From NCBI GenBank assembly GCA_946481585.1, contig CAMLOF010000172.1, positions 1-6,483 on the forward strand: 6,483 nt of DNA, given 5' to 3'. The stretch's first letter is position 1, and every line of letters starts with the position of its first letter. Made by a program: the position numbers and the translations under genes. The DNA is from an uncultured Macromonas sp. (GTDB lineage Bacteria; Pseudomonadota; Gammaproteobacteria; Burkholderiales; Burkholderiaceae). Under the pieces are notes generated by a model that was given only the letters and a program-made list of their open reading frames with translations, had not been told where the DNA came from and searched no databases. Shown here in pieces: positions 1-5,801 of this stretch.

Positions 1-656
1 GGCCCGGGCGTGTTGAGCCGCGTGGTTAGGCTCATCATGCGGGCGTAGCCTTCAGCGTCCAGCGCGTTCTTCTTCAGCGCGGCCGACAGGACCCCCACGC
101 CCAGCGGTTTGCCCAGCACCAGGCGGTCGCCCACGCGGGCATCGGCATTGCGCTTGACGCGCGACGGATGCACCAACCCAAGGGCGACCAAGCCGTAGAT
201 GGGTTCAACCGAGTCGATGGTGTGGCCACCGGCAATGGGGATACCCGCCGCACGGCAGACGCTCTGCCCGCCCTCCAGGATGCGCCCGATGGTGGCGGTG
301 GACAGCACGTTCACAGGCATGCCCACCAGCGCCAGAGCCATGATGGGCGTGCCCCCCATGGCGTACACGTCACTGATGGCATTGGTGGCCGCAATGCGCC
401 CAAAGTCGAACGGGTCATCGACGATGGGCATGAAGAAATCGGTGGTGGCTATCAGCGCCTGTTCGTCGTTGAGGCGATAAACCGCGGCGTCATCAGCTGT
501 TTCGATGCCCACCAGCAGTTCCGGCGGCACAGGCATGGCGCTGGTGCCCTTGAGGATTTCGCTCAGCACGCCAGGTGCAATCTTGCAGCCGCAGCCACCT
601 CCGTGGGAAAGGCTGGTCAGTCGGGGTTCGCCAGGGGGCAAGGTCCATGAATTCAT
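1..656 (-). CDS. selD: Selenide, water dikinase (selenophosphate synthetase SelD / SenC), 3' end cut by window
   Basis: Makes selenophosphate, the activated selenium donor, from selenide and ATP in the cytoplasm. Reading the minus strand from the ATG at 656 gives 218 codons with no stop, about the first two thirds of a protein usually near 350 residues. The N-terminal glycine-rich loop SHGGGCGCK matches the E. coli SelD loop; its Cys22 and Lys25 correspond to catalytic Cys17 and Lys20. The catalytic position is cysteine, not selenocysteine. Next come TADDAAVY (Asp56 aligns with the metal/ATP ligand Asp51), TTDFFMPIVDDPFDFGRIAA with ATNAISD (Asp96 aligns with Asp91), and AGGHTIDSVEPIYGL. The start overlaps the senB stop as ATGA, so translation is probably coupled. 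The family call is very firm. In selenoneine loci this paralogue is named SenC; whether it also serves selenocysteine or selenouridine synthesis cannot be seen here. Confidence 0.95.
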   Translation of the reverse strand, partial: MNSWTLPPGEPRLTSLSHGGGCGCKIAPGVLSEILKGTSAMPVPPELLVGIETADDAAVYRLNDEQALIATTDFFMPIVDDPFDFGRIAATNAISDVYAMGGTPIMALALVGMPVNVLSTATIGRILEGGQSVCRAAGIPIAGGHTIDSVEPIYGLVALGLVHPSRVKRNADARVGDRLVLGKPLGVGVLSAALKKNALDAEGYARMMSLTTRLNTPG

Positions 657-1660
657 ATCGAGCAATCCGGTGATGGATGTAGTTCCTGAAGCAGCGCCAA
701 CAAGGCTGCTTTTTCGGCCTGGGGCTCAAAGAGCGGGGCGCGCAGTTCGCATTGTGCTTGCAGACGGGCCAACATGCCGTCGGGCTGACCCAAACCTGCG
801 CGGCAGGCACGCAGCAGGCTGACCAACGCCTGGGCGTCGCCTGTGCCGAAGTACCCGGCATAGTCTGCCCCAAGCATGCCGACATTGCCCGGAATGCGCG
901 AAGCCAGCACCGGGGTGGCACTGCGCACGGCTTCCATGATGACGTGTGCGCCGCCTTCCATGCGGCTGGGGTGTACCAGCAAATGGGCACGCTGAATATG
1001 CGAGCGCGCGGCCTCGTGCGACAACGCGCCCAGCCAACGGTAATGCGGGCACACGGCCATGGTCTGGCGCGCCATGTCGCCCAACGCCGGATCGAGTGCA
1101 CCGCCTATGTGGTCGATGTGGATGCCTTCCTGCGTGCCCAATAACCGCGCGGCAGCCCACATGGTCTCGGGCATTTTCTCTTCACGCAAGTGGCCCACCA
1201 TCACGGCCCGCAGGTGCCTGGTGGTTTTTGGCAGCGCCTTGCGCCCCGTGACGGACTGGTACACCACACGGGCTTTGTGCCGGTACTCTGGCGGCAGGGC
1301 GTGAATGCCTTCGGCCTGCAACACCACCAACCGGTGCGCCAAGGCCAGTGAACGCTGGGCCGCAGCGTCGCGGTCAATGTCCCGGTACAGGTCTGTTCCC
1401 GTCAGCACCACCACAACGGGACGATCAGCGTGTGCCGAAACCCAGGCGCTGATTGAAGGCGCAGAGCGTCGGGCGTGAAGTGCCACCAGTATGTCGGCCT
1501 CGTCCTGGGGGATGCCCGTCCACTCTTTGCGCAAGCTCACCCTATGGTCTCGCCCCAGGAGCCCCGCCCAGCGCCGCGCCGTCTGCCAGTTGCCATTGTT
1601 GGCATCGGCAAGCGCAGGCGTGACAATGCACACGGAAGCTTTTTTGGTGGATGCACCCAT
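653..1660 (-). CDS. senB: Selenosugar synthase SenB (GT-B fold glycosyltransferase)
   Basis: Predicted to transfer a sugar from a UDP-sugar (UDP-GlcNAc is the reported donor in the family) to selenophosphate, giving a 1-seleno-sugar, the first carbon-selenium bond of the selenoneine pathway. The protein has 335 residues. An N-terminal strand CIVTPA (11-16) leads into the loop ANNGNWQTARRW (20-31) typical of this family, where GT-B enzymes bind phosphate. The second Rossmann domain starts near AVMVGHLREEK (152-162) and carries HPSRMEGGAHVIMEA (230-244), whose Glu235 and Glu243 form the E-x7-E signature of GT4-like enzymes; SRIPGNVGMLG follows. There is no signal peptide or membrane segment. 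Its stop overlaps the selD start (ATGA) and its start overlaps that of divergent senA. A GTG at 1633-1631, just before CIVTP, is an alternative start nine codons in; no strong ribosome site favours either. Function rests on family resemblance plus the selD, senA and egtD neighbours. Confidence 0.88.
   Translation of the reverse strand: MGASTKKASVCIVTPALADANNGNWQTARRWAGLLGRDHRVSLRKEWTGIPQDEADILVALHARRSAPSISAWVSAHADRPVVVVLTGTDLYRDIDRDAAAQRSLALAHRLVVLQAEGIHALPPEYRHKARVVYQSVTGRKALPKTTRHLRAVMVGHLREEKMPETMWAAARLLGTQEGIHIDHIGGALDPALGDMARQTMAVCPHYRWLGALSHEAARSHIQRAHLLVHPSRMEGGAHVIMEAVRSATPVLASRIPGNVGMLGADYAGYFGTGDAQALVSLLRACRAGLGQPDGMLARLQAQCELRAPLFEPQAEKAALLALLQELHPSPDCSI
1599..1627 (+). promoter_or_regulatory. 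Candidate sigma70 promoter for senA, inside the senB coding region
   Basis: TTGGCA at 1599-1604 (five of six bases match the -35 consensus) is followed after 17 bases by GACAAT at 1622-1627 (four of six match the -10). Transcription would start near 1634, just before the senA start. The same bases encode the conserved SenB loop containing Ala-Asn-Asn-Gly-Asn-Trp and the Cys-Ile-Val strand, so the match could be partly accidental. Confidence 0.35.
1634..1638 (+). promoter_or_regulatory. Possible ribosome binding site GGAAG that bears on the senA start
   Basis: GGAAG lies eight bases before an in-frame GTG at 1647 and 20 bases before the ATG at 1659. The spacing fits the GTG, while the ATG has no good Shine-Dalgarno match at normal distance (TGGTGG at 1645-1650 is weak). 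The true SenA N-terminus may therefore be four residues longer than annotated. Confidence 0.35.
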
Positions 1661-2894
1661 GGATCAGATTGTCTCGCACGCCGGACCCCATGCGCGCCAT
1701 GCGGGCAAGGCATGGCTGCGTGAAGCCCTGGTGGATGCCCGCGAGCGCACCCTGCGGTTGCTGAACGCTTACGAAAGCGTACTGGGGCCCACGCTCACCG
1801 TGCCGCACAGCCCCGAACTCAACCCGCCGCTTTGGGAGGCGGGGCACATCGGCTGGTTTGCCGACTGGTGGATTGCGCGCAACCCCGGGCGCTTTCTGGG
1901 TACCGCGCTAAACCCCAGCCAGCCCCGTGAGGCGGCTCGCCAGGCCAGTGAAGGCTGGGACGCCGACGCCCTCTACAACTCCAGCACGGTGCCCCACGCC
2001 ACGCGCTGGACGCTGAATCTGCCAGACGTGAACACCACCAGGCACCATTTGACCAGCAGCCTGCAGGAAACGCTTGAATGGCTGGACGTGGCGCCAGAAA
2101 ACGATCAGGGCCTTTACTTCTTTCGCCTGGCCCTGTTCCACGAAGACATGCACGGCGAAGCGGCGCTGTACATGGCGCAGACGCTGGGCATTGACCCGGG
2201 CGACATCGACCGACCAAGCTTTGCAGCGCTGCCTGAGACTTCCCCACCGCTCACCCTGGCTGCACAAACCTGGCAGCTCGGATACGACGGGCCTGGGTTT
2301 GCTTTCGACAACGAACGCCAGGCGCACTCCGTTGCCTTGGACGGGGGCGAAATTGACACCCAGATGGTGACTTGGGGCCAGTACCTGCCATTCATTGAAG
2401 ACGGTGGTTACGACAACGCCCATCTGTGGAGCCCTGAGGGTTGGGCGTGGCGTCAAGGCGGGCCACACCGCTGGCCACGCCACCTGCGGCCAGCGCCCTT
2501 CAGCACCGGCTGGGAGGTGTGCCGGTTTGGCCGCTGGGAAGCCCTTTGCACAACAGAGGCCGCATGCCACCTGAGCGCCCACGAAGCACAGGCGTGGTGC
2601 CGCTGGGCAAAGCGGCGCCTGCCCACTGAAGCAGAATGGGAAGCGGCCGCCTGTACCCTGCCGGGCTTCACCTGGGGACAGGTGTGGGAATGGACCAGCA
2701 GTGCGTTTGCCCCCTACCCTGGTTTTGAAACGCACCCCTACGCCGACTACTCAGCCCCCTGGTTCGACGGCCGTCCGGTCCTGCGTGGCGCCAGCCCCGC
2801 CACTGCGGCACGCATGCGGCACCCCAGGTACCGCAACTACTTTCCGGCTTCCCGCACCGACATCTACGCCGGTTTTCGCAGCATGGCGGCCTGA
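1659..2894 (+). CDS. senA: Selenoneine synthase SenA (EgtB-like non-heme iron enzyme)
   Basis: Predicted to use iron and O2 to join hercynine, at the imidazole C2, to the SenB selenosugar, the key step to selenoneine. From the ATG at 1659 it has 411 residues, close to EgtB length. The N-terminal DinB-like domain (about 15-175) holds the expected three-histidine iron site: His63 in LWEAGHIGWF, and His161 and His165 in FHEDMHGEA. The C-terminal FGE-sulfatase domain (about 205-411) has the FDNER...H entry, RLPTEAEWEAA (320-330), WEWTSSAF, VLRGAS and a terminal YRNYFPASRTDIYAGFR. An open frame continues upstream of the ATG. In that frame a GTG at 1647 has GGAAG eight bases before it and is a serious alternative, adding four residues. 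The gene is divergent from senB and ends 4 bp from the convergent egtD stop. EgtB is the alternative name; the selenium neighbours and lack of egtA/egtC favour SenA. Confidence 0.87.
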   Translation: MDQIVSHAGPHARHAGKAWLREALVDARERTLRLLNAYESVLGPTLTVPHSPELNPPLWEAGHIGWFADWWIARNPGRFLGTALNPSQPREAARQASEGWDADALYNSSTVPHATRWTLNLPDVNTTRHHLTSSLQETLEWLDVAPENDQGLYFFRLALFHEDMHGEAALYMAQTLGIDPGDIDRPSFAALPETSPPLTLAAQTWQLGYDGPGFAFDNERQAHSVALDGGEIDTQMVTWGQYLPFIEDGGYDNAHLWSPEGWAWRQGGPHRWPRHLRPAPFSTGWEVCRFGRWEALCTTEAACHLSAHEAQAWCRWAKRRLPTEAEWEAAACTLPGFTWGQVWEWTSSAFAPYPGFETHPYADYSAPWFDGRPVLRGASPATAARMRHPRYRNYFPASRTDIYAGFRSMAA

Positions 2895-2898
2895 GTCA

Positions 2899-3897
2899 TC
2901 AAGCCCGCGCCCAGAACACGCTGAACCAGTCGCGCGCATCGCTCCAGTGGGTGGCGTCGGCAAATCCGGCGTCACGCAAAAGCTGCCTGAACGCGCCTCC
3001 GGTCCACTTGAACGAATCCTCGGTGTGCATGCGCTCACCGGCCTTGAAATACCGTTGGCCGCCCGGCCAGCACACGGTCTGGTCCACGCTGGATTCCAGG
3101 TGCATTTCAATACACGAACGCACTTCGTTGAAAAACGCCACATGTCGCCAGGCTTCGGGTGAAAAGTCGGTGCCGAGCAGGCGGTTCACGTGCAACAGCA
3201 GATTGCGGTTGAACGCCGCAGTCACACCCAAGGGGTCGTCGTAGGCGGGCTCCAACACGGAACGTGGCTTCACGCTGTCCACGCCAATCAGCAAACCGCC
3301 GCCTTCACCACCCTGCAGACAAAGCGCATGAGCCTGCGCGATCAGCTGAGCCGCCTGGGCAGGCGCAAAGTTGCCGATGCTCGACCCCGGATAAAAAACT
3401 ACCCGAGGCCGCTGCGCCAGCCCAAGAGCGTCAAGCCAGTCCAGCACCTTCGCGGGCAACGCCAGTTGGGCTGAAAAGTCGAGGCCCAGGCCAAACATGG
3501 GCAGGTCTGGATGCAGTTTGCGCAACGCCTCCAGACTGCCATGCAGGTAGTCCACGGATATGTCCACCGCCACGTAGGCCGCTGGCCGCAACACGGGGAA
3601 CAACCTGGACGCTTTGGTACAACACCCGGCCCCCAGGTCAATCATCACCGCGCCCGGCGGAATGCTTGCGGCCATGCTGCCGCCATGCGCCTCGAAAATC
3701 GACGCCTCCACCCGGGTCAGGTAGTACTCGGGCAACTCGGTGATGGCGTCAAAAAGCCTGGAGCCGAGTTCGTCGTAGAAAAACTTGGGCGCCACCTGCG
3801 CGGGCGACCGCAGCAGCCCCGCCTCCAGCTCGGCGCGCACCTGAGCCGCGTCACCGTGGTGGTGCTGGTGGAAATCGAACAACGAGATCGAATTCAT
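2899..3897 (-). CDS. egtD: L-histidine N-alpha-methyltransferase EgtD
   Basis: Transfers three methyl groups from SAM to the histidine alpha-amino group, giving hercynine, the betaine substrate of SenA. The protein has 332 residues, normal for the family. Landmarks in order: PKFFYDELGSRLFDAITELP with EYYLTRVE (about 37-64), the SAM-binding DLGAGCCTKASRL (87-99), FYPGSSIGNF (168-177) with the asparagine that contacts the histidine substrate in studied EgtD, GVDSVKP (205-211), AYDDPLGVTAAFNRNLL (218-234), and MHTEDSFKWT, whose Glu293-x-Ser295 matches the residues that hold the histidine imidazole. The ATG at 3897 is preferred over one two codons upstream (3903) because GGGGA lies six bases before it but directly abuts the upstream ATG. 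The gene is convergent with senA (4 bp between stops) and divergent from the transporter, so it is transcribed separately from its partners. Confidence 0.93.
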   Translation of the reverse strand: MNSISLFDFHQHHHGDAAQVRAELEAGLLRSPAQVAPKFFYDELGSRLFDAITELPEYYLTRVEASIFEAHGGSMAASIPPGAVMIDLGAGCCTKASRLFPVLRPAAYVAVDISVDYLHGSLEALRKLHPDLPMFGLGLDFSAQLALPAKVLDWLDALGLAQRPRVVFYPGSSIGNFAPAQAAQLIAQAHALCLQGGEGGGLLIGVDSVKPRSVLEPAYDDPLGVTAAFNRNLLLHVNRLLGTDFSPEAWRHVAFFNEVRSCIEMHLESSVDQTVCWPGGQRYFKAGERMHTEDSFKWTGGAFRQLLRDAGFADATHWSDARDWFSVFWARA

Positions 3898-4076
3898 GGC
3901 CATTCCCCGGCAGTTTCCGCTCTTATAACCTGCAATGCCCTGCTGAAGGCTCGCGCGGCGCCTAAAATCGGCGGTCTTGCCCCGTTGCTCACTGCGTGCC
4001 CGCCCCGTCCTTCACCACGAGGCGCTTGGTCACCTGGCACCGGGGGTGTTTGTCCTCCCTCTTGACCGGAGTCACC
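3898..4076. promoter_or_regulatory. Divergent intergenic region between egtD and the ABC transporter
   Basis: This is the only sizeable non-coding stretch in the window, so it should hold the promoters of both egtD (leftward) and the transporter operon (rightward). Leftward, TATAAG on the minus strand (3922-3927) is a plausible -10 for egtD with a leader under 30 bases; its -35 is poor. Rightward, TAAAAT at 3963-3968 within CCTAAAATCGGCG resembles -10 regions common in Comamonadaceae; the hexamer 17 bases upstream (CTGCTG) is weak. A rightward start near 3975 would leave a leader of about 100 bases. No clear operator, riboswitch or terminator was recognised. Confidence 0.4.
3904..3908 (-). 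promoter_or_regulatory. Ribosome binding site GGGGA that sets the egtD start
   Basis: On the minus strand GGGGA ends six bases before the ATG at 3897-3895 and directly abuts the ATG at 3903-3901. This spacing favours the shorter protein beginning Met-Asn-Ser-Ile-Ser. Confidence 0.5.
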
Positions 4077-4952
4077 ATGTCCCGCTTCATCCCTACGCGC
4101 GCGCTGCGTGCGGTTGCCGCCATCGCGTTGCTGGCCACTTCCACCGTGTTTTCCACCCTGGCTTCTGCACAGCAGGTGCTGCGGGTCACCGCCATTCCAG
4201 ACGAATCGCCAACCGAACTGGCACGCAAGGCTGCGCCGCTGATGAAGTATCTGGAAGCCAAGCTGGGCATGAAGGTGGAGTACACCCCCGTGACCGACTA
4301 TGCGGCGTCGGTGGAAGCACTGGTCAACCGCAAGGTGGACCTGGCTTGGTTCGGCGGCTTCACCTTCGTGCAGGCCAACGTGCGTTCGGGCGGCAAGGTC
4401 GTGCCCCTGGTTCAGCGCGAGGAAGACGAGAAGTTCAAGTCCGTCTTCATCACCGCCGACCCGGCCATCCAGACCCTGGCCGACCTGAAGGGCAAGGACG
4501 TGAGCTTCGGTTCGCAGAGCAGCACGTCGGGCCACCTGATGCCGCGCAGCTTCCTGCTGCAAAACGGCATCACCCCTGAAAAGGACTTCCGCCGCGTGGC
4601 CTACAGCGGCGCACACGACGCCACCATCGCGGCCGTGGCCTCGGGCAAGGTGCAAGCCGGCGCGCTGAATATTTCGGTGTGGGACAAGTTCGTCACCGAA
4701 AAGAAGGTGGACACCACCAAGGTCCGCGCGTTCTACACCACGCCCCCCTACTTCGACTACAACTGGTCGGTGCACGCCGACATGCCCGCCGCGCTCCGCC
4801 AGAAGCTGGCCGATGCCCTGCTCTCGCTCAACCGCAACACGCCCGAGGGCAAGGAAATCCTGGACCTGCAACGCGCCACGCGCTTCGTGCCGACCAAGGC
4901 AGAAAACTACAAGGGCATCGAGGCCGCCGCACGCAGCGCCGAACTGCTCTGA
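4077..4952 (+). CDS. ABC transporter periplasmic binding protein, PhnD-like; putative selenium oxyanion (selenate) binder
   Basis: Predicted periplasmic receptor that delivers a small oxyanion to the membrane transporter encoded downstream. It has 291 residues. A signal peptide is clear: Arg-rich start, hydrophobic stretch (about 12-27) and a likely cut after Ala-Ser-Ala at 29-31. The mature protein opens with VLRVTAIPDESPTELARK and has the PhnD-family lines DYAASVEALVNRKVDLAWFG (74-93) and LADLKGKDVSFGSQSSTSGHL (134-154). The Ser-Ser-Thr-Ser-Gly turn (148-152) is the helix N-terminus that grips phosphonate in PhnD. The start ATG has GGAG five bases upstream; the open frame extending further upstream lacks this and would disrupt the signal peptide. 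It heads an operon with the ATPase and permease. Related proteins are, from memory, named putative selenate binding proteins when near selD-type genes; phosphonate or phosphite remains possible. Confidence 0.85.
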   Translation: MSRFIPTRALRAVAAIALLATSTVFSTLASAQQVLRVTAIPDESPTELARKAAPLMKYLEAKLGMKVEYTPVTDYAASVEALVNRKVDLAWFGGFTFVQANVRSGGKVVPLVQREEDEKFKSVFITADPAIQTLADLKGKDVSFGSQSSTSGHLMPRSFLLQNGITPEKDFRRVAYSGAHDATIAAVASGKVQAGALNISVWDKFVTEKKVDTTKVRAFYTTPPYFDYNWSVHADMPAALRQKLADALLSLNRNTPEGKEILDLQRATRFVPTKAENYKGIEAAARSAELL

Positions 4953-4955
4953 CGC

Positions 4956-4959
4956 GAGG
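4956..4959 (+). promoter_or_regulatory. Ribosome binding site GAGG for the TTG start of the ATPase
   Basis: GAGG begins three bases after the binding-protein stop and lies eight bases before the TTG at 4968. There is no ATG nearby in this frame, and the residues right after the TTG already fit the first strand of an ABC domain, so the rare start codon is credible. Confidence 0.5.
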
Positions 4960-4967
4960 CAACGCGC

Positions 4968-5801
4968 TTGAACATCGAACTTGCTGGCGCCAGTGCCCGG
5001 CACCCTGCGGCGCGAGCGGGCACGGCAGCCGTCCTGCGATCTTTGAACCTGGCGGTGAAGGCGGGTGAGCAGATTGCGGTGATTGGCCCATCCGGCGCAG
5101 GCAAGACCACACTGCTGCAGGTTCTGGCCTGCGCCCTGCCCTTGTCGGGTGGCGAACTGCGGTTGGGTGGCCAAAGCCCCTGGCACCTGCCCAGGCCGCA
5201 GTTGCAGAAGCTGCGTGGCCGCCTGTTCCTGGCACCGCAGGTGCCTCCGCTGCCGCCGCGTCAACGTGTCGTCACATCGGTGCTGGCCGGGCGGTTGCCT
5301 GCCATGGGCCTGCTGGCCAGTGTGCGCTCGCTCTTCTACCCTGTGGACATTCCCGCCGCCTTCGACGCGCTCGACCGCTTCGACCTGGCAGACAAACTCT
5401 TCGACCGCGTGGATCGCCTTTCCGGCGGCGAGCGCCAGCGCGTCGGGCTGGCGCGTGCGCTGCTTTCGCCCGCCAGCCTGTGGCTGGTGGACGAACCCTT
5501 GTCGGCCCTCGACCCGGTGCGTGCCCGACAAGCCCTGCACACCCTGACCGACGTGGCACGCGAGCGCGGCGTCACATTGGTCTCCACGTTGCACCAGGTG
5601 GATGTGGCGCTTGCCCAGTTCCCCCGTGTGGTGGGTCTGCGCGAAGGCGCCGTCGCCTTCGATCTGCCATCGACCCAAGTCACGCAGCAACACGTCGACA
5701 AGCTCTACTACCAGCACGAGGATGAACTGCGCGAAGGCGCCAGCCCTCAGCAAGCCTTTGCACCGCAGCCAGCCGCCCCGGTGGTGATGACCTGCCGCTG
5801 A
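4968..5801 (+). CDS. ABC transporter ATP-binding protein, PhnC-like
   Basis: Cytoplasmic ATPase that powers import with the neighbouring permease. It has 277 residues, in the normal range for PhnC. All ABC motifs are intact: Walker A GPSGAGKTT (40-48), Q-loop Gln91, signature LSGGERQ (151-157), Walker B LWLVDEP (171-177), D-loop SALD (179-182) and switch His209. The stretch between Q-loop and signature, LAGRLPAMGLLASVRSLFYP (106-125), is characteristic of PhnC and separates it from other importer ATPases. The start is TTG, backed by GAGG eight bases upstream. It follows the binding-protein gene by 15 bp and its stop overlaps the first permease ATG (TGATG), so all three are one operon. The last 30 or so residues are Ala/Pro-rich and probably not structured. 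The substrate cannot be read from the ATPase. Confidence 0.9.
   Translation: MNIELAGASARHPAARAGTAAVLRSLNLAVKAGEQIAVIGPSGAGKTTLLQVLACALPLSGGELRLGGQSPWHLPRPQLQKLRGRLFLAPQVPPLPPRQRVVTSVLAGRLPAMGLLASVRSLFYPVDIPAAFDALDRFDLADKLFDRVDRLSGGERQRVGLARALLSPASLWLVDEPLSALDPVRARQALHTLTDVARERGVTLVSTLHQVDVALAQFPRVVGLREGAVAFDLPSTQVTQQHVDKLYYQHEDELREGASPQQAFAPQPAAPVVMTCR

Noticed and set aside
168..650. A 160-codon plus-strand open frame opposite selD
   Set aside because: The composition is unnatural (His, Gly, Asp, Gln runs) and the opposite strand encodes clear SelD.
493..1101. A 202-codon minus-strand frame overlapping senB and selD
   Set aside because: Out of frame with both recognised proteins and rich in Trp, Arg and Cys, as expected for a shifted reading of senB.
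1491..1658. Upstream extension of the senA frame to an ATG at 1491
   Set aside because: It would overlap 168 bp of senB, and its residues do not resemble the start of EgtB/SenA proteins; starts at 1647 or 1659 fit the domain boundary.
1908..2735. A 275-codon minus-strand open frame inside senA
   Set aside because: No family features, and fully covered by a conserved enzyme on the plus strand; a shadow frame.
4038..4048. CACC-GGG-GGTG short inverted repeat in the transporter leader
   Set aside because: Four base pairs with a three-base loop and no following T run; too small to call a terminator or operator.
3996..4076. Upstream extension of the binding-protein frame to an ATG at 3996
   Set aside because: It would place 27 polar residues before a normal signal peptide, and the ATG at 4077 has a good GGAG site.
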